DNA of 64,000 bases from Craspedostauros australis (Eukaryota; Bacillariophyta; Bacillariophyceae; Mastogloiales; Achnanthaceae). The translations under genes and the position numbers were made by a program. A model generated the notes under the pieces. That model was not told where the DNA came from, did not search any database, and saw nothing but the letters and a program-made list of their open reading frames with translations. This document shows positions 50,482-61,100 of this stretch, piece by piece. Position 1 is the stretch's first letter. Each line of letters begins with the position of its first letter. The DNA is taken from positions 186,001 through 250,000 of the forward strand of contig JAMXDE010000063.1 in the NCBI GenBank assembly GCA_026770025.1. Direction: 5' to 3'.

Positions 50482-50494
50482 GTTGTTCGCTAAT
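50440..50494 (+). promoter_or_regulatory. Candidate self-priming site spanning LTR and leader
   Basis: The first 13 bases after the 5' LTR (50482-50494, GTTGTTCGCTAAT) are the exact complement of 50440-50452 (ATTAGCGAACAAC) inside the LTR. No tRNA-type TGG site follows the LTR. In yeast Tf1 the primer site next to the LTR pairs with the 5' end of the element's own RNA. If R begins near 50440, the same mode could operate here. The 3' LTR lacks the partner sequence after it, so the match is not simply an LTR palindrome. Confidence 0.45.
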
Positions 50495-50548
50495 AGCAAG
50501 TTCACCCAAACATCGGGCACCAAGACCAACACCACCACGATCATCACC

Positions 50549-51706
50549 ATGGCCAACAGCCACGAAAAAATCCTCGCCACATTTCCGCAGGCCGTCGTCA
50601 AACCGATCATCGGATTGCCCACCTACGAAACCATCGCCGAACTCAACGTTGTACTCAACGCCAACGCAGCTTCCGTCCATTGCCCCCTGGGGAATGGAGA
50701 GCTGGGATACCTGGTTCTCACCGTATCCAACGAGATCTACAACGAGCAATCGGCAACGGCATTCGTCGTACCAGCCAATCCAGGACCGCATCCAGTCATC
50801 CCAACGGGAGCCACAGCAGCACAAATCAGCGCAGCCACCAGCATCCACAAGGAACAAGAGCGCCTGTGGAGAGAGTACCGCGCTGTTGACAACGCGCTCA
50901 AACAACAACTTCTTGGCGCCGTCGAGGACCAATACATGCGAACCCTTCGGCACAACATTGTGGGATACGCCAACGTCTCCACCCTGCAGCTGCTCACCCA
51001 CCTGTACAGCACGTACGGCAAGATCACCCCTCAAGACCTGGATGCCAACGACAAGGCCATGAAGAATGCCTACGATCCAGCGGAGCCATTCGAGGTGCTC
51101 GTCTCACAGATCGAATCCGCACGCGATCTTGCCGCGGCAGCCAAGACACCGTACACCGAGCACCAGCTGGTCAACACAGCATACAACCTTGTGTTCCAAA
51201 CACAGCAGTTCCCCGAAGCATGCCGTTCTTTCCGCGCCCTCAGTGCCGCCGACAAGACCTGGACACGGTTCAAAGCCGACTTCACAGCCGCCCACCAAGA
51301 CCTCCGCGAAGCCCAGTCGTCCACCACGACTTCGGGATTCCAAGGGGCCAACGCAGCAACTGCGGCTGAAGAGACAGCCGAAGCTCTCGCGAACCTTGCG
51401 TCAGCCACTGCAGCCGACCGCAACGCCGTCGCCCTTCTCACCGAAAGCAACGCGAACTTGGTCAAGCAACTGTCCGAGATCACCGCCATGGTATCCAAGC
51501 TTCAAGTAAACACCGCGGGAGCAGGAGGGGCAGCCGCGAAGACGCACAAGCACAAGCACAACTCGTACTGCTGGACGCACGGCTACAAGGTCAGCGCCAC
51601 ACACAACAGCGCCACCTGCAACAAGCCCGCCGAAGGACACAAGCGTGAGGCGACCCGAAGCAACACCATGGGAGGGTCCAACGCGGGAGCACCGACGAAC
51701 GCATGA
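50549..51706 (+). CDS. Copia 2 Gag
   Basis: The start is ATG 50549 (MANSHEKILATFPQ), 385 aa. The body has the UBN2/Gag-like helical pattern of copia elements (EYRAVDNALKQQLLGAVED, LQLLTHLYSTYGKI, LVNTAYNLVFQT), an Ala-rich coiled segment (TAAEETAEALANLASATAA) and a C-terminal Cys/His box YCWTHGYKVSATHNSATC that should bind nucleic acid. This Cys-His box is of a kind known from diatom and oomycete copia Gags. It forms the capsid for reverse transcription. Confidence 0.75.
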   Translation: MANSHEKILATFPQAVVKPIIGLPTYETIAELNVVLNANAASVHCPLGNGELGYLVLTVSNEIYNEQSATAFVVPANPGPHPVIPTGATAAQISAATSIHKEQERLWREYRAVDNALKQQLLGAVEDQYMRTLRHNIVGYANVSTLQLLTHLYSTYGKITPQDLDANDKAMKNAYDPAEPFEVLVSQIESARDLAAAAKTPYTEHQLVNTAYNLVFQTQQFPEACRSFRALSAADKTWTRFKADFTAAHQDLREAQSSTTTSGFQGANAATAAEETAEALANLASATAADRNAVALLTESNANLVKQLSEITAMVSKLQVNTAGAGGAAAKTHKHKHNSYCWTHGYKVSATHNSATCNKPAEGHKREATRSNTMGGSNAGAPTNA

Positions 51707-51736
51707 CAAAAACGGCAGGAACACAGTAACCAAGTA

Positions 51737-54700
51737 GTGAACTCCATCACGAATTCATCACCCTGTGTGCCTGCCCTAGCCATTGTCGACTCTGGTTGTA
51801 CCAGCCATTTCCTGCGAGAGACCGATCCGTGCCTCAACAAGACAAACGACAAAAATCCACTCACAGTGACGCTGCCTGATGGTTCGACGATTGAATCGTC
51901 GCACCAAGCAACGGTGAGCATGACCAACGTGCCCCAACACGCATGCACCGCAAGAGTTTTTCCACAACTCACCAGCGCAGCACTCCTTTCCGTGGGACAA
52001 CTGTGTGACCATGGTATGACCGTCGAGTTTGACCAAGAAGCAGTACGTGTTCGCCGAAACGGAACCACGATTCACACCGGTCGTCGGCATCAAGTTGACG
52101 GCATGTATCGCGTAAACATCACACCACAAGAATTGGCAGTCCGGCAATCAGCCAATCACATCCACCACACGTCCACCAAGACAGAACTCGCCAAATTCTT
52201 CCACCAGTGTTGCTTCAGCCCCTCGGTGGCAACTTTCACAGCCGCCATAAAGAAAGGATTCTTCGCGTCCTGGCCGGGACTCACAGAGCAACTAATTCAA
52301 AAATTCCTTCCACCTTCCGATGCAACGGCGGCAGGACACATGCGTCAACAGTACCAAAACACCCAATCCACGAAGAACAGGTGCAATCACGGCAACCAAT
52401 CCACCAAGAATCCCCCAGAACCCCATGACGTGTTCATGGACGTTTTTCGGCCAACAGGGAAGACATACACCGATCAAACTGGACGCTTCCCGGTAACGTC
52501 AAGCAGAGGCAACCAGTACATCATGATACTCTACGATCATGATTCGAACGCAATTCTGTCACGCCCCATGCGCAGTCGCCACGCATCAGAGCTCACGCGA
52601 GCATGCGGCGAATTACTGGATGTTCTCCTACGAGCGGGTCTCAAGCCACGTTTCCACCGAATGGACAACGAGGCCCCTGCAGAGCTCAAGCAGCTCATCC
52701 AAGCCAAAAACATGGAATACCAACTAGTTCCACCAGGCATCCATCGACGCAACGCAGCCGAGAGAGCAATATCAACATGGAAAGATCACTTCATCGCAGG
52801 TCTGGCAACAGCCGACGACGACTTCCCGCTGCATCTATGGTGCCGAATGCTACCTCAGTGCGACATCACACTCAATCTGCTCCGGCCATCACGAGTGAAC
52901 CCACACGTCTCCGCGTATCACGTCCTCCATGGAAACTTCGATTTCAACGCAACACCCCTCGCACCACCGGGCACGAAAGCCATCGCACACGACAAACCAG
53001 CAAAACGAGCCACATGGGCACCGCACGGAACCAAAGGATGGTACATCGCACCAGCCATGGAACACTACCGATGCTACCAAATCTACTGCACCAACACGCG
53101 GAAAGTCCGCATCACCGACACCGTCGAACTCAAGCCAAGTCGTTGTGCAACGCCGATGCCAACCAATGCAGAGCTAGCCATCAAAGCCGCAGGCGACCTG
53201 GCCGAGGCACTCAAAACGCCCTGCCCACCAATACAGGCAGTCGGCGACCAGCAACTAGGCGCGTTGGAGGAGCTCAGCCGAATCTTCCAAACAGTCGCCC
53301 CAACCAAACGAGATGCACCACTTCCGAGGGTGCCGGAGCGCGCCACAGTCCCAGCGACGAAGGCAGCAACAAACACTCGAACCAACCAACCTCACGCTAC
53401 CAACAAGCACACGCCAGCACCTCCGAGGGTGCCAGAGACGGCGCCGGTAGTGACGGACGACGAAGACTCCGGCGACGAAGACGACGACGACCACGAGGAA
53501 ACACCACCGAGCGAGACGACCGCCGCAGCCCGCACGAGACTGCGCACAGGCGCAATCCAGCGACGACGATGGGACACCAACGCCCCGAAGGCCAACGCCG
53601 TCATCGACGAACGCACCGGAACCGCGTACGAGTACCGACATCTCGTCGCAGGCAAAGTGCATGGCCACACACCCGAGCAGTGGTACCGATCGTTTGCCAA
53701 CGAGATCGGACGCCTGGCACAAGCCATCGGCACGCGCATACCAGCGGCAGCGGCCACAAACACCATCTTCTTCATCCCGAGAAACAAAGTCCCCAAGGAT
53801 CGCACCATCACATACGGACGCATCGTATGCGCCGTGCGACCACAGAAGGCAGAAACCCACCGCACGCGCCTCACCGTGGGCGGCAACCTCATCGACTACC
53901 CCTTCGACGTACACACGCCAACCGCCGAGCTAACGACGGCCAAGTGTCTCTTCAACAGCGTGGTCTCCACACCAGCAGCCAAATTCATGACCATCGACAT
54001 CAAGGATTTTTACCTCAACACCGAGATGGAGAGATACGAGTACATGCGCATGCCCATCGCCATGATGCCACCAGAAGTCGTCGAACAGTACAAACTCCAC
54101 GACCTCGAACACAAAGGCAACGTGTATGTGGAAGTACGCAAGGGCATGTACGGCCTCCCACAAGCCGGCAAAATAGCGAATGTGAAGCTCCAGAAGCACC
54201 TCGCGAAATTCGGATACCGCCCAGTCGTGCACACACCTGGACTGTGGAAACACGATTGCAGACCCATCACTTTCACCCTGGTCGTCGACGATTTCGGAGT
54301 GAAATATGTGGGCGAAGAACACGCGAAGCACCTCATCGGCGCTTTGCAAACCATCTACAAGTGTACAGTCGAGTGGAGCGGCGATCTCTACTGCGGCGTG
54401 AGTCTCAAATGGGACTACACGCAGCGAACAGTGGAGCTCTCCATGCCAGGATACGTGCAAAAAGCACTTCACAAGTTTCAGCACCCCATCCCCACTCGAC
54501 CACAACATGCGCCGGCACCATGGGACGCACCAACCTACGGGGCGAAGACACAAGAGCCCAAACACGACGACACGTCGCCCAAACTCCCGGCAGAACAAAT
54601 CATCCGCATTCGACAAGTGGTGGGGACACTACTGTACTACGCCAGAGCAGTAGACCCAACCATCCTGCCAGCAGTAAGCGACATCGCCACACAGCAGGCG

Positions 54701-55507
54701 CACGCGACACAAGACACCGAACGGCGCGTGAACCAGCTCATGGACTACTGCGCCACACATCCCAACGCCATCCTGGTGTATCATGCCAGCGACATGATCT
54801 TGCATGTCGACAGCGACGCATCCTACCTCAGCTTACCAAAAGCAAGAAGCCGGGCCGGAGGCCACATGTACCTCAGCAAACGGTCCACCGATGCCACCAA
54901 GGCACCGAGCACCGAGCCACCCAACAATGGCGCCATTCACACTGTATGCAACAAAATACAAAATGTGATGAGCTCCGCGGCCGAAGCCGAAGTGGGCGCC
55001 CTGTACTTGAACTGCACAGCAGCCACAGCACTTCGCACAACGCTCGACGAGTTGGGACATCCCCAACCACCTACACCCATCAAAACAGACAATTCCACAG
55101 CATCCGGAATTGTGAACAACACGATGAAACAACGACGCACACGGGCCATGGACATGCGATTCTACTGGGTACGCGACCGCGTCCAGCAGGGCCAGTTCAT
55201 CATATATTGGGCCCCAGGAGCCGACAACCTCGCCGACTACTTCACCAAACATCATCCGGCAGCTCACCATCGCAAAATGCGCGAAGTCTACCTCAAGCCC
55301 ACTCCAGACAGTGGCAAGGCAACAGGACAGAGCATGCTGGGAGTTCCGCGAGGGTGTGCTGATTCCAGTCCCGCCCGTGACTCGCCTGTCCATCGCCAGA
55401 ACGCTATGCACCTCGCGCCCACTTTTCTGCTAGAGACAGGCAAGCTACGATCAGGAATCCTTTCCGCAACTCCAGCGCTAATCAATACAATCTCTCATAA
55501 ATATTAG
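51737..55507 (+). CDS. Copia 2 Pol
   Basis: About 1256 codons. Protease motif IVDSGCTSHFL lies near the start, then an integrase (VFMDVFRPTG, MILYDHDSN, HRMDNEAP, RRNAAERAIS), an acidic/Pro linker (DDEDSGDEDDDDHEE), reverse transcriptase (DIKDFYLNTEMERYEYMRM, KGMYGLPQAGKIAN, VVDDFGVKYVG) and RNase H (VDSDASYLS, SAAEAEVGAL, KTDNSTASGI, ADNLADYFTKHHP). The frame has no evident ATG at its start and is expected to be made with Gag. Its last codons run into the 3' LTR. Confidence 0.82.
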   Translation: MNSITNSSPCVPALAIVDSGCTSHFLRETDPCLNKTNDKNPLTVTLPDGSTIESSHQATVSMTNVPQHACTARVFPQLTSAALLSVGQLCDHGMTVEFDQEAVRVRRNGTTIHTGRRHQVDGMYRVNITPQELAVRQSANHIHHTSTKTELAKFFHQCCFSPSVATFTAAIKKGFFASWPGLTEQLIQKFLPPSDATAAGHMRQQYQNTQSTKNRCNHGNQSTKNPPEPHDVFMDVFRPTGKTYTDQTGRFPVTSSRGNQYIMILYDHDSNAILSRPMRSRHASELTRACGELLDVLLRAGLKPRFHRMDNEAPAELKQLIQAKNMEYQLVPPGIHRRNAAERAISTWKDHFIAGLATADDDFPLHLWCRMLPQCDITLNLLRPSRVNPHVSAYHVLHGNFDFNATPLAPPGTKAIAHDKPAKRATWAPHGTKGWYIAPAMEHYRCYQIYCTNTRKVRITDTVELKPSRCATPMPTNAELAIKAAGDLAEALKTPCPPIQAVGDQQLGALEELSRIFQTVAPTKRDAPLPRVPERATVPATKAATNTRTNQPHATNKHTPAPPRVPETAPVVTDDEDSGDEDDDDHEETPPSETTAAARTRLRTGAIQRRRWDTNAPKANAVIDERTGTAYEYRHLVAGKVHGHTPEQWYRSFANEIGRLAQAIGTRIPAAAATNTIFFIPRNKVPKDRTITYGRIVCAVRPQKAETHRTRLTVGGNLIDYPFDVHTPTAELTTAKCLFNSVVSTPAAKFMTIDIKDFYLNTEMERYEYMRMPIAMMPPEVVEQYKLHDLEHKGNVYVEVRKGMYGLPQAGKIANVKLQKHLAKFGYRPVVHTPGLWKHDCRPITFTLVVDDFGVKYVGEEHAKHLIGALQTIYKCTVEWSGDLYCGVSLKWDYTQRTVELSMPGYVQKALHKFQHPIPTRPQHAPAPWDAPTYGAKTQEPKHDDTSPKLPAEQIIRIRQVVGTLLYYARAVDPTILPAVSDIATQQAHATQDTERRVNQLMDYCATHPNAILVYHASDMILHVDSDASYLSLPKARSRAGGHMYLSKRSTDATKAPSTEPPNNGAIHTVCNKIQNVMSSAAEAEVGALYLNCTAATALRTTLDELGHPQPPTPIKTDNSTASGIVNNTMKQRRTRAMDMRFYWVRDRVQQGQFIIYWAPGADNLADYFTKHHPAAHHRKMREVYLKPTPDSGKATGQSMLGVPRGCADSSPARDSPVHRQNAMHLAPTFLLETGKLRSGILSATPALINTISHKY

Positions 55508-55544
55508 CGAACAACATTGATTCACTCACTCAGTCCTATTGACA
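55357..55544 (+). repeat. 3' LTR of copia 2
   Basis: A 188-bp copy of 50294-50481, followed by GTAAC at 55545-55549. Confidence 0.88.
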
Positions 55545-55549
55545 GTAAC

Positions 55550-58165
55550 TGTTGTTGTTGTTGTTGTTGGTGGTGTTGGTGTTGGTGTTGGTGTTGTTAT
55601 TGTTGTCGTGACGTCAGGTCCTGTTGTTGATGTTGATGTTGCAGATGATGTGGGTTGTGTTTGTGTTGTGCTCAAAGAAGCGGAGCCACCACAGCGCACC
55701 CACGAAGGAGGAACAGCGGTATAGCCAACGTTGTCGCGTGATCGAGATCAGCACCGAGCGACTTTCACGTCGCTGGTCGAAGTCGGGCAGAAATGGAAAC
55801 ATTCTGCCCATGACGGTTCGAATTCGCAGAGGTGTGTCCAAAGGAGCCGAAACAATCAGGTCCGCGCACTCCAAGCCGCACGAACACGAACATGACGAAA
55901 GGGAACAAGGAATGCGAAACGAGGGAATTCACGAACGAACCTGTCTGAAGGCCCCGGCATTGTGCTGCTTAGAGACTCAAAACGTCCAAATGTCGATGTG
56001 ACAGCACAATCGATGAGATTTTTCATCCTGTAGTGAGACCTCGCGAGTATAGGCCATCTGCATCATTGTGAAATAGGGCAGAAACGCAACACACGCGATC
56101 GTTCCAATCGTCATGGCTTGCGACTACAAATGGAACCGGCACGTGTGGAATCCAACGAAAGGAGCCCATGCACTTATACTTCTATTAATGCGCATCCTAA
56201 ACCTGCCTGACCATTTTCTCACGTATTCGACAATGTACGAACCAAGTACGCACAGGCGTGGTGAAAGCAATCAGTTCAGATCGAACGAAGTAGATTCAGG
56301 AAGCAACGAGTCGTAAGCAAAGGGGGGAAATGATACATATTCATGTGAAACGGCTTCGAATCGAGGGATTCTGAACCTAGTCATCGTGTGAGTGTGACTT
56401 TCTGCTACGGCACACACTGCACTGTAGACCAACTGTTCATGGATGTCAACGTCAATCCCAATCCATTCACGCACTGCGCCCACTCCAACCACACCCCAGA
56501 GAGTGTGGCCACGAAGTGTGCGGCCTTCACCGCATCTGGAAGGCATTCAAATGGGATGAACACAATATCACATCATTTGTCGAGACGTACATGTGAGTAT
56601 ATGTCGAGATGTACGTGTATATGTGCATCGTTCACCCGTTATTCTCTCATACGCACTTGGACGGTATAACTACATTCGTGTCGATAGTATGCTGTGATTC
56701 GTCAGAATTACAATGGAAATGGAGCACACGAAAAGGGGCAAGATTTCTGGAGGAAATTTGCAATCGACGATTTCTGAAAGAATTAGAACATCGTCCGTCC
56801 ATCCATCAATGGTACCAAGAGAATCTCGAGGTACTTCCCAACTAAACCTCAGATGACGATATCATCTGACAGACTGCTGCATCACCAATGGAACGTGACA
56901 TCTGGAGAGCAGAAGGACACCTACTGACGTTGACAGGATGTCATCATGTCACCACGTCGACATCTGTCTCCAAGTCAGAGCAGGAGGCAAAGATCCAATG
57001 ACCGAAGAGGATCAGCATCATGGATACAGAAGGTGAACTTCAAATGGTAAGTACTCATGGAGTAGGAACCAGTACTGAACGAACAGAGTGTCGAATGCGG
57101 AGTACGTATCGAACACGGAGTATCGTGTAGCACGAACACACAATGTTGAGAGAGAGAGAATACAGAGAGAATACAGAGAAGAGCAAGAGAGCATCTCGCG
57201 TACCAACTCATAGTCGGAGACCGAATCTACAAAATAGACTGAAGCGCCAAGAGCATCGGGCAAGAGAATGGGCGTACACCAAGAGGATCGGAGTAACCAA
57301 CTAATGGAATAGCAAACGAACAACTATCAACCAACACCATCTTCCACGATCGTAGGTTACCGTGAGCGGAACTTGCCAACAATCATTGTGTGAGTGTGAC
57401 TGTATGTTACGGCACACACAGCACAATGGATCGACTGTTCATGGATGTCAACATCACAATCCAATCTAATCAGTCATCAAGTTGAGATTCAATGAGGGAC
57501 AGACTAGTACCGAACACGGTATCAACCCGATGGGAGAAATTCCTGTTTTGGCGCGAAATCTTCCGACTTGATTGACCACCAAACCTTTTTCTCCTCCTTT
57601 CTCTCCTCCATTCACGAATCCATCATGACTCAAACCTGACCGACCTGACTCACACCCCACCTGGGAACTATATGCTCTTCAGATCCTCCTTACTAAAACT
57701 TATCTCGATTCCTTCATTGCTGATGACCACCACACTACCACCGTGGTCTCAGCATGCGTATCCAACTTGCTTCAACTCAAGCAATGGAATCCGAGTGTCA
57801 GCTTCAGCCACAGCCACTGCTTCATGACCGTCACCACTGATTGTCATGACCTACACTGCAGTGTAACTACATGTGCGGAGAGCAAGGTACTGTATTGACT
57901 GTCTACTCTGTTGCACTGAATCAAGTGCATCAGTGCAGGGTCTCGCCAAGTTGTGTGGCATCGTTTCTTCACCCTACTAACACCAATAAGCTAACTCATA
58001 ATAACGGACTAGGATTAGCTACAAAGCACTCTACTTCTCATCGTTACAAGTTATAACTATTCAAACAGCACACCTCTCTTGAACTGCATCACACGGCTAT
58101 CCCGAAGCCGGCAGATTCACGAGGCATTCTCCACCGATTCGCGACGCCTACGCACGAATCCTAAC
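55550..58165. other. Gene-free region before copia 3
   Basis: It starts with (TTG)n/(GGTGTT)n simple repeats (55550-55600). No supported gene follows; short frames (for example plus 55624-56001 and minus 55614-55874) carry no domain. An ~84-bp sequence is present twice in direct orientation (56381-56464 and 57383-57466). A GAGAGA/AATACAGAGA run lies at 57150-57185. The 5' LTR of copia 3 probably ends near 58165, but its start cannot be fixed without the 3' copy. Confidence 0.35.
56381..57466. repeat. Pair of ~84-bp direct repeats, 1 kb apart
   Basis: 56381-56464 and 57383-57466 share GTGTGAGTGTGACT, ACGGCACACAC and CTGTTCATGGATGTCAAC with roughly 80% identity by eye. They could be remains of a duplicated host segment or the ends of an old element; neither copy shows an LTR-like boundary. 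Confidence 0.5.
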
Positions 58166-61100
58166 TGGTAGCTGCGAGTGGTTGCCAAATACTCTCTTAT
58201 CAACTCCACCGAGCATCTTCCTCTGCCAACCGATCGCAAGAGTCTCTCTGAGACGAAGCCAAAAGGCACAGCTCGAAGACCGAGCTTCCAACAAGGACCA
58301 CGTCCTCACCGCATGCATCTGATCTGAAATCAGATCCCCACCGCTCGAAAACCGAGCCACTCAAGAGGACAAAAGTCCCAGCTGAAGGTAAGCGACCCAA
58401 GGTCGAACTTCAGTAGCCTCTGCCAAAGCAAGCAATAACCGCACTCGCCGACCGAGTGCGAGCCCCTCCAAGCCTGCATCGAACTTCAGTGCACACCTTC
58501 CCAACGAAGTGAAGTCGAGCAAGAGCAAGAGAAGGCAAACAGATCGATCCCCTCGAAGTCCGAAGACTATTCGAGAAGTCCCCGTCATCCATCATGGCGG
58601 AAGAGACAACTCCTGCCACGCTGGAAGAGCTGCAAGCGCAGCTCGAAGCGATCACGGTCGAGAACGCTCGCCTCACACAGGCGACGTTGGCGGCCGAAGC
58701 CGCTGCAGAAGCAGCAAACGCGGCCATAGCCACTGCCCAAGCAGCGGCGACAGCCACCACGACCCCAAGCCGTCCCGGTCTCGAGCGCAGCCGCTCCGCT
58801 GGCGACACAAGACCTCGAACGGAACAGTCCTTCCTCGGCGACAGCATCTTCGACATGGAAACCCCCATGCCCAAGAAGAGCAGAAAGTCAGAAGAGGACA
58901 GCGAAGACGACGACCACGACCTCTCTGGGAAACCAACCGTTCCCATCATGGGAGGTATCCTCAAGCAAGGACGCAACTGGGTGCCCTGGACCGCAGGCGC
59001 GCCGAACGGGCATTGGACGGGCCTCCAAGACGAGTCACACACCAGGTGGACCAACTCTCAACAACAGAGAATCCTCCATAACGGTGCTGACTCAACCAAC
59101 CAGTCCAAGCGAGAGCAAGGACTCACCGACAAGTTCAAGAAAGGAGGGAACATCCAGCAGTTCATTCGCCTGGTGCGAAACCACATGGCAAGAACCGGAC
59201 TCCTCACCATGGCGTACATCGCTGACGCCAACGCAGAGTCAGGAATGACTTGCGTCTTGGACTCACCAGCCGCCTTCACTCTTGAAGATGCCACCAAGCA
59301 CTTCGACGAGTTCCATCTGAAGTGGGATCACTACGACGTCCAGAACAACGAGACAGCCTCAGCGTTCTTCCGTGACAGTCTTGATCCAGCCCTCGAAGAC
59401 CAACTCATGAACCGAATCGAGCCGAAGTTCCACGATAACTTCATCACTCTCTTCGTTGAGTTCATGAACAGCAACTCGGCCAACTCCTTGGATGAACAAG
59501 ACGCCCTCGCAGCCAAGATCCGCGAAGTCAACTGCAGACGTTTTCCAAACGAGAACGTTGGTCTCATGGCAGTCCACCTCCGTGCTCTTTGCAAGCGCCT
59601 CGACGACGCCGGTCGCTTCGACCTTCGTCTCCTCCGAACGATCCTCGACGCCTTCCTGCAGGCTGGAGGACAGATCCGGTCTGGTGAACAGTACCGACGT
59701 CCTCTCTATGTGATGAAGGATAACCTTGAGGAAATCCTCATGCGTCTCCCCGTCTTCACGTACGAGTACGCTCGCCCCCAGCTTGCCGCAAAAGATCTCA
59801 CATGGATGGCAATCTGCAACAAGGCCGAGGCGTCGTACGAAAACGAAGTGCGCGGAAATCGCTGGCATGCCATCAGGCGTACCAGAGACAGCAACGTGCC
59901 CAGGTACTCGTACGCCAACAACGCCGTCCAGAATCCAAGCGCCAACGTTCTCGAGCAACACAAGGGTTTCTCCAAGAACGACGGAAGGAGAAACAACTTC
60001 AAGAAGCCCAAGGAACGCGACGCCAAACGCAACGCCAGCCAGGGCTGGTCGTCCAAAGCTCCCAAGCCCGGTGAACCACAGCGCAAGCTTGTCAACGACA
60101 AGACTTTCATGTGGTGCGCCAAGTGCCGCCGCTGGCGTCTCTCGCACAACACTGAGAGTCATCAGGACAACTTCAAGTTCAAGGCGAAGGCAAAGGGCAA
60201 GCAAGCTCCCAAACAGGACAACCTCTCCATTGACATGGCTGCGTGGACATGCTTCACAGCCGCCTCCAGTCAAGACGAAGACACCTGGTGGTCTCTCGTC
60301 TGGAACCTCTTCACCTCCTTCAACTACTTCGGTAGCATCGTTGGAATGGTTCTCCTCTTCGCCTCACTCCAAGTCATCACTATCGGAGTAGAGTATGGGT
60401 GGTACATCGCGGCAGCAAATGCCTGGATGCTAATTGCCGTAACTCTACTACTCCTCCACACGAACGTACCACGAAGACCTGACTCAATCAACTCTGCTGA
60501 TCTAGTCTACAACAAGGCACGAGTCAAAGAACGGTACAAGCAAGTGCATAAACGTCCAACACACTTCAATGGAGCCGTGAAACGCAGTCTCTACGATCTC
60601 GTAATGGAAAGTCTCGACCCAGATGGACCCAAACCCGTGAACGTGTCGAAAGGAAACTCCCCACGAACAAAACGTGTGTGGCGTCCCCAGGCTCGGACCA
60701 AAACTCGCAATCACAGATCAAAACGTCGTCACTGGAACCAATCGAAAAATTCCACTTATGGTAAAAACCAAACACCCACGACAGCAAAATTGCCCCGCCA
60801 AGAAGGTCGCACCTCATCCATCTCACGAAATCTCTGGAGCCTGTACCCAACTCGCGGAATTGACTTGATGTATGATCGAAGTCAAAAGCAACAATGTGAC
60901 AATGACATGCCCGCACTACTCACTCTGCAAGGTCTAGCCTCCTTCTTCTCCAATCGCAATGCTTTCGCATCTCCAGCTAAAGCTGAGAGTTATCTCTCAC
61001 CCGATGCTCCATTCGAACTCGTTTGGGACAGCGGAGCATCAATTTCTGTGACAAATGACCTCAACGATTTCAGTTCTACTCCAAGTCCTCCACCAAGACC

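Larger units (their letters stand above)
50294..55544 (+). mobile_element. Complete Ty1/copia LTR retrotransposon (copia 2)
   Basis: The element is 5251 bp with 188-bp LTRs (50294-50481, 55357-55544) of TG...CA type that look identical, and a 5-bp duplication GTAAC (50289-50293, 55545-55549). Gag and pol are two frames in the same phase with a short gap, a layout used by read-through retroelements, though its use in this lineage is not established. Parts present: gag with a Cys/His box, protease, integrase, reverse transcriptase, RNase H. The element looks whole and recent. It inserted in TTG-rich DNA at the end of the minisatellite. Confidence 0.9.

Noticed and set aside
52603-55362. 919-codon open frame overlapping copia 2 pol in another phase
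   Set aside because: Arg/His/Ser/Pro-biased composition with no domains; it is a compositional shadow of the pol frame.
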